A stretch of DNA of 64,000 bases, from positions 1 through 64,000 of the forward strand of contig JAAZYV010000019.1 of assembly GCA_014239455.1 (NCBI GenBank). Direction: 5' to 3'. A program made the position numbers and the translations under genes. Below are positions 37,441 to 47,697 of the stretch, one piece after another. Origin of the DNA: Paracoccaceae bacterium. GTDB taxonomy: Bacteria > Pseudomonadota > Alphaproteobacteria > Rhodobacterales > Rhodobacteraceae. Numbering within the stretch: the stretch's first letter is position 1; each line of letters begins with the position of its first letter. The notes below the pieces were generated by a model that saw nothing but the letters and a program-made list of their open reading frames with translations, searched no databases and had not been told where the DNA came from.

Positions 37441-38820
37441 ATGAACTTAGAGTTGATCCTAGAGGAACTTGATAAATCTCAAAAATCTGCCGAGATGAGA
37501 TTGTTTGAACTACTTAGATTTAAGTCGATATCGACCAATTCCAAATATAAATCTGACTGCTTTGAAACTGCTGAGTGGCTAGTCAAAGAGCTTTCAGACA
37601 TAGGTTTTTCATCTTCTCTTAGAAGAACTACCGGTAATCCTATGGTCGTCGCGCATAGTGATGGGGTAAAGTCTAACTTGCTTTTCTATGGCCATTATGA
37701 CGTCCAACCAGTAGATCCTGAGTCATTGTGGCAAACAAAACCATTCGAACCAGTTATAGAAGATACTATCAATGGGCCTGTGATCCGTGCTCGTGGAGCT
37801 GCTGACGACAAGGGGCAACTAATGACATTCGTGGAAGCTTGTAGAGCCATAAAAACTGTGGAAGGAAAATTACCATGTAGAATCTCTATATTATTTGAAG
37901 GAGAAGAAGAAACCTCATCTCCTTCTTTAATTCCCTTCCTTAAAAACAATATAGAAGAATTAAAAAGTAACCATGCTTTAGTTTGTGACACGGGTATGTG
38001 GGATGCCAAAACACCTTCAATCACAAGTTCTTTAAGGGGCATGTTAAGTGAGGAAATCACTATTCAAGGACCTAAAATAGATTTACATTCTGGCCTATTT
38101 GGGGGAGCTGTTCCAAATCCGTTACAAATTATGTCAAAATTGATCTCTGGACTCCATTCAACCAATGGCAGAGTTAATATCCCAAATTTTTACGAAGGAG
38201 TTGAAGAAACCTCCTTGGACTTATTAAGTGAATGGGAAAAATTAAATTTTTCAGAAATAGAATTTCTTGCAAAACTAGGCTTATCCAACCCAGTAGGCGA
38301 ATCTGGGTTTTCAACTTTAGAAAAATTGTGGAACAGACCGACTTGCGAAATTAATGGGCTTTGGGGGGGATATATTGATGAAGGATTTAAGACAGTTATC
38401 CCATCTAAAGCCCATGCAAAAATCTCTTTTCGTCTTGTTGGACAACAAGAACCAGAAAAAATTAGAAAAGAATTCCGCAATAAATTAATACAAGAATTAC
38501 CATCAGATTTTCATATAACTTTTTCTAATCATCAAGGATCAAAAGCCACTCAGTTTTCTCTTAAATCTCAAATCATGTCTGAAGCAAAAGAAGCATTAAC
38601 TAATGAATGGAAAAGAGAGGCTGTTTTCGTTGGAGGTGGAGGATCAATCCCAATTGTTAAACATTTTAAGGAAATCCTAGATATGGAAACGCTTCTTATC
38701 GGTTTTAGCCTAGATGATGACCAAATACATTCCCCAAATGAAAAGTATAATCTCACGAGCTTTCATAAAGGTTCAAGAAGTTGGGTTCGAATTCTTAACA
38801 AGTTGTCTAAATTGTTTTAG
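37441..38820 (+). CDS. M20 family metallopeptidase (dipeptidase/deacylase-like)
   Basis: 459 residues. Metal-binding motifs of the M20 family: FYGHYDVQPVDPESLW with the first His and Asp, ARGAADDKGQLMTFVEA (bridging Asp), ILFEGEEETSSPSL (catalytic and metal Glu), CDTGMWD and the C-terminal metal His in DQIHSPNEKY. A dimerisation domain interrupts the catalytic domain. The exact peptide substrate is unclear; the HYDVQP form is typical of cytosolic dipeptidases and related hydrolases. Its last 48 bases overlap the antisense 98-residue gene. Confidence 0.92.
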   Translation: MNLELILEELDKSQKSAEMRLFELLRFKSISTNSKYKSDCFETAEWLVKELSDIGFSSSLRRTTGNPMVVAHSDGVKSNLLFYGHYDVQPVDPESLWQTKPFEPVIEDTINGPVIRARGAADDKGQLMTFVEACRAIKTVEGKLPCRISILFEGEEETSSPSLIPFLKNNIEELKSNHALVCDTGMWDAKTPSITSSLRGMLSEEITIQGPKIDLHSGLFGGAVPNPLQIMSKLISGLHSTNGRVNIPNFYEGVEETSLDLLSEWEKLNFSEIEFLAKLGLSNPVGESGFSTLEKLWNRPTCEINGLWGGYIDEGFKTVIPSKAHAKISFRLVGQQEPEKIRKEFRNKLIQELPSDFHITFSNHQGSKATQFSLKSQIMSEAKEALTNEWKREAVFVGGGGSIPIVKHFKEILDMETLLIGFSLDDDQIHSPNEKYNLTSFHKGSRSWVRILNKLSKLF

Positions 38821-39069
38821 TCTTTTTCTTCCTCCTCTTCTAGACCCTTTGAGATTTTCTTTTGTCAAGCCTTCATTCAAAACCCTGGTCATAGGATGCT
38901 TTGGATATAACTTTTCATAAGTTGCTAAAAGATTCCTGATTGCATTAAGTGCATCAGTACTATCATCAAGAGCCAAAACCCATCCAAAAAAGATGGACCG
39001 GCATTCTTCTTCAGTTACGCCTTCAATATTATAAGACTCCAAGATCAATCCTTTTTGGTCATTTCCCAT
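38773..39069 (-). CDS. uncharacterised 98-residue protein
   Basis: I do not recognise this family. The N-terminal two thirds look like a compact helical domain with conserved-looking features (TEEECRSIFFGWVLAL; LLATYEKLYPKHPMTRVLNEGL). The tail is strongly basic (KGSRRGGRKRLKQFRQLVK), suggesting nucleic-acid or ribosome contact. GAGG 8 bases before the ATG supports translation. Its end is encoded antisense to the last 16 codons of the M20 peptidase. It sits 112 bases after glnE's stop strand-wise, not clearly in an operon. The lack of any rival frame and the good Shine-Dalgarno site make it likely real. Confidence 0.65.
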   Translation of the reverse strand: MGNDQKGLILESYNIEGVTEEECRSIFFGWVLALDDSTDALNAIRNLLATYEKLYPKHPMTRVLNEGLTKENLKGSRRGGRKRLKQFRQLVKNSNPTS

Positions 39070-39180
39070 TTAACTACCTCAAAATCTTCTTCATCTCTTG
39101 GAAAAAAATTAAACCTTAAACCACTCTCTGTTGTTATTAATAATACTTACTGAATTAATAATCTCTTCACCAGTAGTATT

Positions 39181-42108
39181 TTATTTTAATTTGCAATCAA
39201 ATAAATCCCCAATAAATTTAGACTTTTCAACTAACAATTTATTTAAATCCTCAACGCATTTTATTCGCGCACACATATTTTGATTTGGAATACCTTTAAG
39301 CAAATGAAATAAACCCATATCAGACAACCTCTCTTCACCTGATATTTTTATAGTAAAAATGCAGTAAGTCTGTTGATAGTTAAAATACAAAATATGTATT
39401 ATTAATAAGTTATGCCCTTCATCCTTTGTAAAGAATCCTACATCACACAACCTTTTTATTAATTGCCTAGGAGATTGATGATTAGGTTTGTATCTTAAAT
39501 TAGCCAATAGAAAACCCATTTGCACTAAGAGTTCTAACTCTTGCATGCCACCACGACCAAACTTTATTTCCGGGGGAGCAAATGTACTAGAAAATTTTTC
39601 TCCTAAAGATTTCCTCATCTTTAAAGTTTGTTCTTTAATAGTATTTAAAGAGTGGATTCCCCTACCAAAGACTGCTTTAAATACTCCTAAAACCTGTCTT
39701 TTAGTAGTAGAGTCTCCTGATATAATGCGTCCTCTAGATAAAGCCATGTGTTCCCAGACCCAAGCTTTTTCATTCTGATATGAGTGGAACGAGGATAAAG
39801 AGGTAGCTACAGGACCTTGCCTCCCAGAAGGTCTTAGTCTCATATCCACCTCATAAAGCCGCCCCTCCTCCGTGAGAGAAGTAAATGCAGAAACTAGCGC
39901 CTGGGTAAATCTAGCAAAATATGTTGGTAACGATTTATTTGTCTTTTCTTCAAGATTATATATGACCACTGAATTATAAATTAAGATTAGATCTAGGTCT
40001 GAATAAAAATTCATTTCCTTAGAACCTAATTTTCCCATACCCAAAATACATGGAACAAGTCCCGCAGGAGATCCATAGCGCATCAATAATTTTTTTTTAA
40101 TACGTGAGATCAAAAATTCCATGCAAATCTCAGCAGTATCAGAAAAAAACCTTGCCGCCTGCATTGAATTCATTTTGTTTAGTATCAAGTGCATACAAAT
40201 CTGAAACTTTCGTTCCTTTGCAAACCTCCTAAGCTCATTCAACAAAAATTCATACTCTGAATCATGTTTAAGCCTTAATCTTAACTCTGATTTGACAACA
40301 GTTTTTGGATTGATAGTTCTTAAAAAATCTTCTGAAATAAGAAGATCAAATAAAGTAATATCCCTGGCCAGAATCTTGGCAATCGAATTTGAACTCTGAC
40401 AAATTTGGATAAGTATATTAATTATGCCTGGATTGTTCTCTAATAGTGGGAAAAGCTGGACTCCAGATGGGAGTTCCCTGAGAAAATTACTAAACTGTGA
40501 GAAAGTGTAGAATGGATTGACAGACTGATTAATTATGGCTGTCAATGCAGGTATTAAGGCATCAAAGGATTTAAGTGCCCTCGGCGATCTAAAAATAGGA
40601 AATTTACGTAACTGATCAAAATTTTGTAAACAGTCAGAATCTAATGCAATCAGAGAATGCTCCTTACATAGGTCCTCTGACACATTATTTTCGGTTGATA
40701 TTTCTCTATTCTTTCCAACTTCTCTAAATTTAAAATTTGTAAAAAAATCATCTGTCAAAGATTTAACATATATTAAAAAATTCCTAAGTTTATTCTTAAA
40801 TATTTGAGGGTGATCAAAACCCAAAAGAAAAGATAACTCCTCAAACTTTGAAGAATTTTCAATTGGAAGAATTTGTGTCTGCGTGTTATTTACCATTTGC
40901 AATCTATTTTCAACATTTCGTAAAAAAATATATGCTTCAATTAGGCCGTCAGATTGTTCTTTTTTCAACCAATTCATTTCCACAAGAGTTTTTAATGAAT
41001 CAATAGTCTTTTGACCTCTCAATTCTCTCTGTCGACCGCCTACTATTAATTGATAAGTTTGAGTAAAGAGTTCTATATCTCGTATTCCTCCTAATCCAAT
41101 CTTAATATTATAACCGCTTAACATTTCAAAATTAATTGAAGTGGAATCGAGTTTCATTTTTTCCCTAAGATTTTTGACGTCGTCAATTGCAGCATAATCA
41201 AAATGCCTCCTCCAGATGAAGTTCTCCAACGTATTCAAAAACTTCTGTGCCTCAAATGTGTCACCAGCAACAGGTCTTGCCTTAATAAAAGCCATTCTCT
41301 CCCAAGTTCGACCCACTTTCTGGTAATAGGTTTTAGCAAAATCTGTAGAAATAACGATTGGGGTAGAAGCCGGATCAGGTCGCAAGCGCAGGTCTGTTCT
41401 ATAAATAAAGTCATCATCAGTTATACTGGAAAGAGTCTTAACCAATTTTCTAGCTTTTTTAATGTACTCTCTTCTTTCATAAATTTGTTTCTCAACCGAT
41501 AAGTTCTTAAAACTAAGAAAAAAAATAATATCTATGTCTGAAGAATAATTAAGCTCATAAGCACCCATTTTTCCCATAGCAACTACAAAAAACTTAGGCC
41601 ACTTTCTTTGGATTCTTTTTGGCTTTTTTGTATTAGACTTATCAAGAAATGTAGCAGTGTTTAATTGATCTCCAAATTCGGAATGAAAAATTTCATCAGT
41701 TAATGCGCTGAGTATTGAATCAGCCACAACCGTTAAAATACTTGAAACATTTTCAAGGGACAAACATCCGGCCAGGTCAAAAAGAGCAGTAATTAAAAAG
41801 CTCCTACGCCTTGCTAGCTTACAATTATAAACAAGATTCTCTGGGTGAGAACTATCAATGTCAGCAAGAATATCTTCCAATATTCTGCCAATCGATAAAT
41901 TAGTGATAGCTCGAAGCCAGTTTTTTTCATTTGAGGTCAACCTTTCAAGGTAAGGTGAACAATCTCCTACTTTAGAAATAAATCCCCAAAGCTCTAGTGG
42001 ACATTTTGCTTCAAAAGCTTGAGCTTCAGAATCATTTTTGAAAAATAGGTGGGGGTTGTCGTCTATCTTTGACAAACAAACGTCAGGCAAATTCAAATTC
42101 AAAGCCAT
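39181..42108 (-). CDS. glnE: bifunctional glutamine synthetase adenylyltransferase/deadenylase
   Basis: 975 residues, full length for GlnE. Two nucleotidyltransferase domains are visible: the N-terminal one, around 177-200 (AMGKMGAYELNYSSDIDIIFF), which removes AMP, and the C-terminal one, around 690-710 (GMGKLGSKEMNFYSDLDLILIY), which adds it. Conserved motifs TDLRLRPDPAST and VDMRLRPSGRQGPVAT follow each. It tunes glutamine synthetase in response to PII and nitrogen status. Several stretches are more Lys/Ile/Asn-rich than usual, as expected from the AT bias. A weak promoter is likely in the 84-base spacer before ccmH's stop; no clear terminator was seen. Confidence 0.95.
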   Translation of the reverse strand: MALNLNLPDVCLSKIDDNPHLFFKNDSEAQAFEAKCPLELWGFISKVGDCSPYLERLTSNEKNWLRAITNLSIGRILEDILADIDSSHPENLVYNCKLARRRSFLITALFDLAGCLSLENVSSILTVVADSILSALTDEIFHSEFGDQLNTATFLDKSNTKKPKRIQRKWPKFFVVAMGKMGAYELNYSSDIDIIFFLSFKNLSVEKQIYERREYIKKARKLVKTLSSITDDDFIYRTDLRLRPDPASTPIVISTDFAKTYYQKVGRTWERMAFIKARPVAGDTFEAQKFLNTLENFIWRRHFDYAAIDDVKNLREKMKLDSTSINFEMLSGYNIKIGLGGIRDIELFTQTYQLIVGGRQRELRGQKTIDSLKTLVEMNWLKKEQSDGLIEAYIFLRNVENRLQMVNNTQTQILPIENSSKFEELSFLLGFDHPQIFKNKLRNFLIYVKSLTDDFFTNFKFREVGKNREISTENNVSEDLCKEHSLIALDSDCLQNFDQLRKFPIFRSPRALKSFDALIPALTAIINQSVNPFYTFSQFSNFLRELPSGVQLFPLLENNPGIINILIQICQSSNSIAKILARDITLFDLLISEDFLRTINPKTVVKSELRLRLKHDSEYEFLLNELRRFAKERKFQICMHLILNKMNSMQAARFFSDTAEICMEFLISRIKKKLLMRYGSPAGLVPCILGMGKLGSKEMNFYSDLDLILIYNSVVIYNLEEKTNKSLPTYFARFTQALVSAFTSLTEEGRLYEVDMRLRPSGRQGPVATSLSSFHSYQNEKAWVWEHMALSRGRIISGDSTTKRQVLGVFKAVFGRGIHSLNTIKEQTLKMRKSLGEKFSSTFAPPEIKFGRGGMQELELLVQMGFLLANLRYKPNHQSPRQLIKRLCDVGFFTKDEGHNLLIIHILYFNYQQTYCIFTIKISGEERLSDMGLFHLLKGIPNQNMCARIKCVEDLNKLLVEKSKFIGDLFDCKLK

Positions 42109-42192
42109 CTAAATTCTCACTAAAGGAATTGTTAGCTGGGGGCACCCAATATCTACGTTTCATGTTGAACTATAATTGTTTTATTTAGGGAG

Positions 42193-42660
42193 TCACTTCT
42201 TTTTAAAATAGTTTTTTAATTCCTCCTCTTCTGATTCATTTAATTGAAAATTTTCCTCAGATAGTAATATATTGTTCCTTCTATGGATGGTTAACAAAAA
42301 AAATATTGAACTTAACAAGACTATGGGGCCAACCAACCATAAGATTAAGCCCTTACCAGTGAACTTAGGGGTAAGTAGAACAAACTCACCATATCTTTTT
42401 ACTACGTAATCAATAACAGCTTCATCACTATCACCCAAAACTAATCTTTCACGCACCAACAATCTCAAATCCCTAGCTAACTCTGCATTTGAACTATCAA
42501 TATTTTCATTTTGACAAACCAGACATCTTAATTCTTTTGAAATCAATCTAGCTCGAATCTCAAGTTTTTCATCTTTTAGAATTTCGTCTGGCTCTACTCC
42601 CAACAAAAAGTTTGGAAGAGCAACCAGAATCAATACTAATATTAAGTATGTTTTCTTCAT
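42193..42660 (-). CDS. ccmH: cytochrome c maturation protein CcmH
   Basis: 155 residues. Signal-like N-terminus ([21 protein letters not shown]), then the thiol motif [14 protein letters not shown] with Cys46 and Cys49, and a C-terminal membrane anchor around 105-125. CcmH (CycL type) keeps the apocytochrome CXXCH cysteines reduced for heme ligation in the periplasm. Its start overlaps the last base of ccmF. The order ccmE-ccmF-ccmH matches the cycJKL cluster of other alphaproteobacteria, whose first gene, ccmI, is not seen here. Confidence 0.95.
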   Translation of the reverse strand: MKKTYLILVLILVALPNFLLGVEPDEILKDEKLEIRARLISKELRCLVCQNENIDSSNAELARDLRLLVRERLVLGDSDEAVIDYVVKRYGEFVLLTPKFTGKGLILWLVGPIVLLSSIFFLLTIHRRNNILLSEENFQLNESEEEELKNYFKKK

Positions 42661-44633
42661 TAGCTTTCTTGCACAAATTTTCTCTTTGATGCGACGCCAA
42701 ACCTCAACCTCTTGTCAAGCAAACTTATCAAACCACCGATGGATAAGATACATGCCCCCAACCATATCCAGTTGATGAAAGGTTTTATGTATGTCCTTAT
42801 CACCCAAGAATCTTCCGTCTGCATTTCTCCTAAAACAATATATAAATCTCGAAAAAAACCGTTGTCGATTGCAGCCTCTGTTGTGGTATTAGAGCTGTTA
42901 GGAAAAAAACGTTTTTCTGGATTCATCGTTGTCAAGTAATCCCCTCTCAAATTCTCTACTATTACAGTTGCATATGTTGACACATAATTTGGTCCGTGTT
43001 TAAAAGAAACATTATCAAGGGTGAGCATGTATGAGCCGACACCATACGGCACATCTAAGCTTACCACTCTAATGTCCTCTTTTTCCCAAGCTGTAAGGGT
43101 GGAAATTCCAAAAATGATTAGACCAAAACCACTGTGTGCAATGATCTTACCCCAATCTGATCCTCGAATATTCAATATACGGTGAACCGTTATGCTAGCT
43201 GGATTAGAAAAGGGCTTTACCCTAGTGAAAAGTTCATTCCAAGTACCAAGAACCACCCAAAGTGATAAAAAAATACCAACAGGAGCAACTAAGTTATGAA
43301 GATTTTGTATTTCCCATGCTATATACCCAAATAAAAGAGACAAAAAGAATATTGGAAATAACATTCCTAATGAACGGGCATGAGAAGTCTTTCTCCAAGG
43401 TAAAACAGCTCCTAAAGGCATTAACATTGCTAAAAGGACCATAAATGGAGTAAATGCCTTGTTAAAGAAAGGTGCACCGACAGATACCTTTTCTCCAAAC
43501 ACTATTTCAATTATTAATGGCCAAATAGTCCCGACAAATACCACCATTGTTGAGACCATAAGCAATAGATTATTGGAAACCAACGAACTCTCCCTACTTA
43601 TTAGTGAAAATGTAGAATTACTAGAAATCTCTGATGATCTAATAGCATAAAGTGTCAAAGCTCCTCCAATCACAAAAGTGATAAGTATCAGCAACCAGAC
43701 CCCACGTGTTGGATCAATCGCAAAAGAATGCACAGAAGTTAAGACACCAGATCTCACAATAAATGTCCCAATTAAGGAAAAAGAAAAAGCAATTATAGCT
43801 AATAAAACCGTCCAGTTCTTAAGGCTTTCTCGCTTTTCAGCCACAATTGCAGAATGTAAAAGTGCAACAGAAGTTAACCAAGGCATAAAGGATGCATTTT
43901 CCACTGGATCCCAAAACCACCATCCACCCCAACCTAATTCGTAGTAAGCCCACCAACTACCTAAAGCAATCCCTATGGTTAAAAAAATCCAAGCCAGCAA
44001 TGTCCATGGTCTTACCCAACGAGCCCACACAGAGTCAATTTTTCCTAGCAATAACGCTGCTATAGAAAAACTAAATGATACCGACAATCCAACATAACCC
44101 AGGTACAGGAATGGTGGATGGAATGCTAAACCAGGATCTTGCAATATAGGGTTTAGACCTTTCCCTTCAAGCTGCGGAACTAAAATTCGTGAAAATGGGT
44201 TAGAGGTGAATATTAGAAAGCTCAAAAACATTACTAAAATACTTGTTTGGACTCCAACCACCACAGTTTTAAATCTTTGATCTAAATTTGTTCCAAACCA
44301 AACTATCAGGTTAGCAAAAAAGGATAGAAGCAGAACCCAGAGTAACATCGATCCTTCATGATTACCCCAAGTTCCAGATATTTTGTAAATTAAAGGTTTA
44401 GATGAATGTGAATTTTCAAATACAACTCTTACAGAAAAATCAGAAACTATGAATCCATAAACTAAAGCAAAAAAGGAGACGCTGATCAAAAACAAAGTTA
44501 ATGGAACCAAACTGCACGCTAATCTCTCCCAATTTATCCAGCGGCACAATGATCCAACCATGGCTGTCATGGCAGTAATAATTGAAAGTGATAGGGCTAT
44601 TATTAGAGAAAAATGTCCGATTTCTATAATCAT
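42660..44633 (-). CDS. ccmF: heme lyase CcmF
   Basis: 657 residues with about 14-15 hydrophobic spans. The tryptophan-rich WWD motif is in [19 protein letters not shown], which handles heme transfer. The N-terminal [19 protein letters not shown] holds another conserved heme-handling stretch. CcmF takes heme from CcmE and, with CcmH, attaches it to apocytochrome c in the periplasmic membrane face. It is 5 bases downstream of ccmE and overlaps ccmH by one base, so the three are one operon. Confidence 0.97.
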   Translation of the reverse strand: MIIEIGHFSLIIALSLSIITAMTAMVGSLCRWINWERLACSLVPLTLFLISVSFFALVYGFIVSDFSVRVVFENSHSSKPLIYKISGTWGNHEGSMLLWVLLLSFFANLIVWFGTNLDQRFKTVVVGVQTSILVMFLSFLIFTSNPFSRILVPQLEGKGLNPILQDPGLAFHPPFLYLGYVGLSVSFSFSIAALLLGKIDSVWARWVRPWTLLAWIFLTIGIALGSWWAYYELGWGGWWFWDPVENASFMPWLTSVALLHSAIVAEKRESLKNWTVLLAIIAFSFSLIGTFIVRSGVLTSVHSFAIDPTRGVWLLILITFVIGGALTLYAIRSSEISSNSTFSLISRESSLVSNNLLLMVSTMVVFVGTIWPLIIEIVFGEKVSVGAPFFNKAFTPFMVLLAMLMPLGAVLPWRKTSHARSLGMLFPIFFLSLLFGYIAWEIQNLHNLVAPVGIFLSLWVVLGTWNELFTRVKPFSNPASITVHRILNIRGSDWGKIIAHSGFGLIIFGISTLTAWEKEDIRVVSLDVPYGVGSYMLTLDNVSFKHGPNYVSTYATVIVENLRGDYLTTMNPEKRFFPNSSNTTTEAAIDNGFFRDLYIVLGEMQTEDSWVIRTYIKPFINWIWLGACILSIGGLISLLDKRLRFGVASKRKFVQES

Positions 44634-44638
44634 CTACG

Positions 44639-45094
44639 CTACTCGCTTAGTGAATGATCACGGGGATCAACATAAACCCCTTCAGTTTTAAGCATATCTA
44701 TTACTTCTTTTGGCATATAACTTTCGTCATGTTTTGCAAGCAATTCTTCAGCATAGAAGAGACCATCTTTATAGCGTCCCAGTGCTATGACACCCTGGTT
44801 TTCAGCGAATAAATCCGGTAAGATTCCATTAAATGTCACAGGCACTGAATTAGCGTTATCCGTAATAATAAAACTTACCTCCGTTCCATTTCCTCTATCT
44901 ATACTTCCAACTTCAACCAATCCACCTAATCTAAATTTGAAATTACTCAGAGTTTTTGAACTAAGTAACTGTGTGGGTGACTTGTAATACTCTATGCCGT
45001 CTTTTAAAGCAAAACCAACTATTGCAGAGGCAATGCATAGCGATAAAATGCCGAAAAATAGAATCTTAATTCTTTGTTTCTTTCTTGAAATCAT
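44639..45094 (-). CDS. ccmE: heme chaperone CcmE
   Basis: 151 residues: one N-terminal membrane anchor (about 9-30), then a periplasmic OB-like domain. The covalent heme-binding histidine is His122 in LLAKHDESYMP, followed by Tyr126, the expected HxxxY form. FRLGGLVEVGSI and VTFNGILPDLFAENQGVI are the conserved core. CcmE accepts heme from CcmC (not here) and delivers it to CcmF. It starts 12 bases after the argC stop, so argC may share the transcript. Confidence 0.96.
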   Translation of the reverse strand: MISRKKQRIKILFFGILSLCIASAIVGFALKDGIEYYKSPTQLLSSKTLSNFKFRLGGLVEVGSIDRGNGTEVSFIITDNANSVPVTFNGILPDLFAENQGVIALGRYKDGLFYAEELLAKHDESYMPKEVIDMLKTEGVYVDPRDHSLSE

Positions 45095-45106
45095 TTCAGA
45101 TATTTG

Positions 45107-46129
45107 TCACGGGAAAAGAGGGGTAGCTACAAGACCAGAATTTTCCTCCAAGCCAAACAGCAAATTTGCATTTTGTATTGCTTGACCAGATGATCCCTTG
45201 ATCAGATTATCCAATGAAGAGAAGATTACAACCACATCCTTTTTACTAGATTCGCAAACCCCGATATGGCAAAAATTTGATCCTCTTACATGTCTAGTAG
45301 AAATTAAGGTGTTGAGCGACATGACGTTGATAAATTCTTCATCCATATATCTCTTTTCCAAAGAATTTTGTATACGCTGTAAATCACCTTTAACATAAAT
45401 AGTAGCAAGTATGCCCCTATTTTGAGGTAACAGATGAGGAGTAAAAGTAACTCTAACAGGCTTACCAGCTGCTTTACTAAATTCCTGATCAAATTCTGCA
45501 AGATGGCGATGTCTAGAAACATTATATGGAGTATATCCTTCCGAAACTTCACAATAAATGATTTCCTCCTTTGCCTTTCTACCTGCTCCTGAAACACCGG
45601 TTGCCAAATTAATGATTATTTCTTCTGGATCAATTAAATTTTCTTGCAGTAAAGGAATCAAGGGATACATGCCAGTAGCAGCATTACAGCCAGTCCCTGC
45701 AACTATTCGAGAATTCTTGATCTCACTCCGATAAAATTCCGTTAAGCCATATACAGCTTGAATTTGAAGATTTGGTGCTGGGTGTTTCATTCCATACCAT
45801 TCCTCATACTTGTTAACATCCGTCAAACGAAAATCAGCTGAAAGATCTATAACTTTAATATGTTTTGGTAGGTCTTTGATTATATGAGCACTTTTAGTAT
45901 GAGGTAAGGCACAAAAAACCACATCTAATTTGCCAAAATTTATATCCTCAACAGAACAAAGTTTAGGTAGATTCAGATGTTTCAGCGATGGATAAACCTC
46001 TCCAAAACTTAGACCAGACTTTGAATCTCCTGAAACAACGCTTACCTCAAAACCTGAATGTCCAGCAAGTATCCTCACTAACTCCGCACCTGTATAACCG
46101 CTTGCACCAAGTATTGCAGCCTGTATCAC
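45107..46129 (-). CDS. argC: N-acetyl-gamma-glutamyl-phosphate reductase
   Basis: 340 residues. The Rossmann start GASGYTGAELVRIL binds NADPH, and the catalytic cysteine is Cys148 in VAGTGCNAATGMYPL. Most bacterial ArgC proteins have PGCYPT here; the GCNA form recalls the LysY-like branch of the family, so the substrate needs care, although no LysW or other lysine-route gene is visible. It catalyses step three of arginine synthesis. It is the gene that commonly follows rpsI in alphaproteobacteria, but here about 9.7 kb separates them. Confidence 0.93.
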   Translation of the reverse strand: MIQAAILGASGYTGAELVRILAGHSGFEVSVVSGDSKSGLSFGEVYPSLKHLNLPKLCSVEDINFGKLDVVFCALPHTKSAHIIKDLPKHIKVIDLSADFRLTDVNKYEEWYGMKHPAPNLQIQAVYGLTEFYRSEIKNSRIVAGTGCNAATGMYPLIPLLQENLIDPEEIIINLATGVSGAGRKAKEEIIYCEVSEGYTPYNVSRHRHLAEFDQEFSKAAGKPVRVTFTPHLLPQNRGILATIYVKGDLQRIQNSLEKRYMDEEFINVMSLNTLISTRHVRGSNFCHIGVCESSKKDVVVIFSSLDNLIKGSSGQAIQNANLLFGLEENSGLVATPLFP

Positions 46130-46175
46130 TAGTCAAATTCCTTTAATAACTAACTGCTATGATTTGTGAATCAAT

Positions 46176-47036
46176 TTATGTATCAAAATCAAACCCTTCA
46201 TCAAAGCCATTTCTTTTGTTCGGCGATAATTTATAAGTTTCAGTTCTAAGAAATCGCATCAGCTCTTCCGCGTCATTGCTATATTGGCTTATTTTCTCTA
46301 TTGAAAAAGGTTTGCCAACCACCACTGAGACTTCATCATTTGTCCTTCTCCCAAATTCCTTAATTAGAAGAGCCATCCTAAGATTATAATGCAGATGGCT
46401 AGCTATTTGGAAAAGTCGGCTATTGCTACCTTCAAAATAAATTGGAACCACCTTTGCTTTAGATTTGGCAATCAACCGGGCTGTGAACTTTCTCCAACTA
46501 GGATCCATGGCCTTACCAAAGGGTTTTACCGATGTTGAAACGGTTCCACCAGGGAAAATTCCAACACATCCCCCCTTGACCAGATAGCTTATAGCTTGTT
46601 TCCTTGTTTCGACATTTTTGGCTATGCCATCTCTAGTTTCATCAAAATTGATTGGTAAAATCACTTTATCCAGATCCTGCGCCTTCTTAAAGACTCTATG
46701 TGCCAATATCCTAAAATCTTTGCGCGTAGTTGAAAGAATATAGCCAAGCAGTAAACCATCTAATATTCCATAAGGATGGTTGGCCACTACGATTACTGGA
46801 CCAGTTTTTGGAATATTCTCTAAACTTCCACCTAAAATATCTAAACCTATTCCATATTTCTCTAATATGACTTCCCAAAAGTCGCGGCCAGACGCTACTT
46901 CATTTTCGTAATCCTTAGCTTTCTTGATTAGAGCAATTCTACCAGTCATGTTTTCGATTGAACGGATTACGGCTCTTCCTGCCTTGCTCCTAGCTGAACT
47001 AGAGTATGAAATTTCACGGGCCACCTCTTTTTTCAC
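46176..47036 (-). CDS. lysophospholipid acyltransferase family (PlsC-like) protein
   Basis: 286 residues. The active-site motif is VVANHPYGILDGLLL, with His and Asp separated by five residues, the form found in the COG3176 hemolysin-like acyltransferases rather than classical PlsC (HX4D). GIFPGGTVSTS is the second motif. Likely acylates a lysolipid or lyso-ornithine lipid at the inner membrane; the acceptor cannot be decided. It is 46 bases upstream of argC on the same strand. Confidence 0.88.
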   Translation of the reverse strand: MKKEVAREISYSSSARSKAGRAVIRSIENMTGRIALIKKAKDYENEVASGRDFWEVILEKYGIGLDILGGSLENIPKTGPVIVVANHPYGILDGLLLGYILSTTRKDFRILAHRVFKKAQDLDKVILPINFDETRDGIAKNVETRKQAISYLVKGGCVGIFPGGTVSTSVKPFGKAMDPSWRKFTARLIAKSKAKVVPIYFEGSNSRLFQIASHLHYNLRMALLIKEFGRRTNDEVSVVVGKPFSIEKISQYSNDAEELMRFLRTETYKLSPNKRNGFDEGFDFDT

Positions 47037-47243
47037 TTTTGCACCTTTCTTATGGAAAATGACATGAAAAATGTTTAAACTTTATTACATTATTAAACAA
47101 TTAATTTAAAGCATGGATTAAAATTTATTAACTTTAGAGCGCGTCTTCAAAAACACATTAGCATAGTAATTTAATCTTGTTACTAAAGAAAATGGTGGTA
47201 GATATACCAAAGTCAAGACCACTTTAAGAACACGGCATAAGTC

Positions 47244-47642
47244 ATGATTAAAAAATTTGGACAAGCAATCTTCATCGTACTAATAATATGCGTCATGGGT
47301 GCAATTTTGTTATCAAATTGGCCAAATATAAAGAAAAGCTTTCGCAAGCCTGAAGCAATTGTTTCAAAAGTTACCCTACAAAACGAATGTACAGTCATAT
47401 CTGATGCATTTATTGTCGTGCACATAAAGAGTAAACGTTTTGCCCATTTTTCTAATAATTTAGCACGAATAAAATTACACGAGGGAGATTTAATTAGGTT
47501 AGCTATATCACCTAAATATCCAAACTTTGTTTACAGTGGTGAATCTTATAAAGCAAAGGAAGAATTGACCATAACTGCTAATTGTGAAGTTGACCCTAGA
47601 ATGAAATCAATCTTTAATTCGATGCGGGATCAGTTCAATTAA
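47244..47642 (+). CDS. uncharacterised single-span membrane protein
   Basis: 132 residues, family not recognised. The N-terminus has one hydrophobic segment (about 7-25, FGQAIFIVLIICVMGAILL), then a soluble domain of about 105 residues with two cysteines (NECTVIS; ANCEVDP) that could form a disulfide outside the membrane. Codon use looks like that of the neighbours. No clear Shine-Dalgarno site is present, and the gene is isolated between oppositely oriented acyltransferase and nadC. The 207-base spacer upstream holds nothing I can name. Confidence 0.6.
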   Translation: MIKKFGQAIFIVLIICVMGAILLSNWPNIKKSFRKPEAIVSKVTLQNECTVISDAFIVVHIKSKRFAHFSNNLARIKLHEGDLIRLAISPKYPNFVYSGESYKAKEELTITANCEVDPRMKSIFNSMRDQFN

Positions 47643-47697
47643 TTTACTTCTGAAGTCAAAGAAAAATCTAATATGGAAAATAAGAATGGTTGAAATC

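Noticed and set aside
42193..45094. Missing ccmG as a defect of the ccm cluster
   Set aside because: The ccmE-ccmF-ccmH order without ccmG is the normal cycJKL arrangement in alphaproteobacteria.
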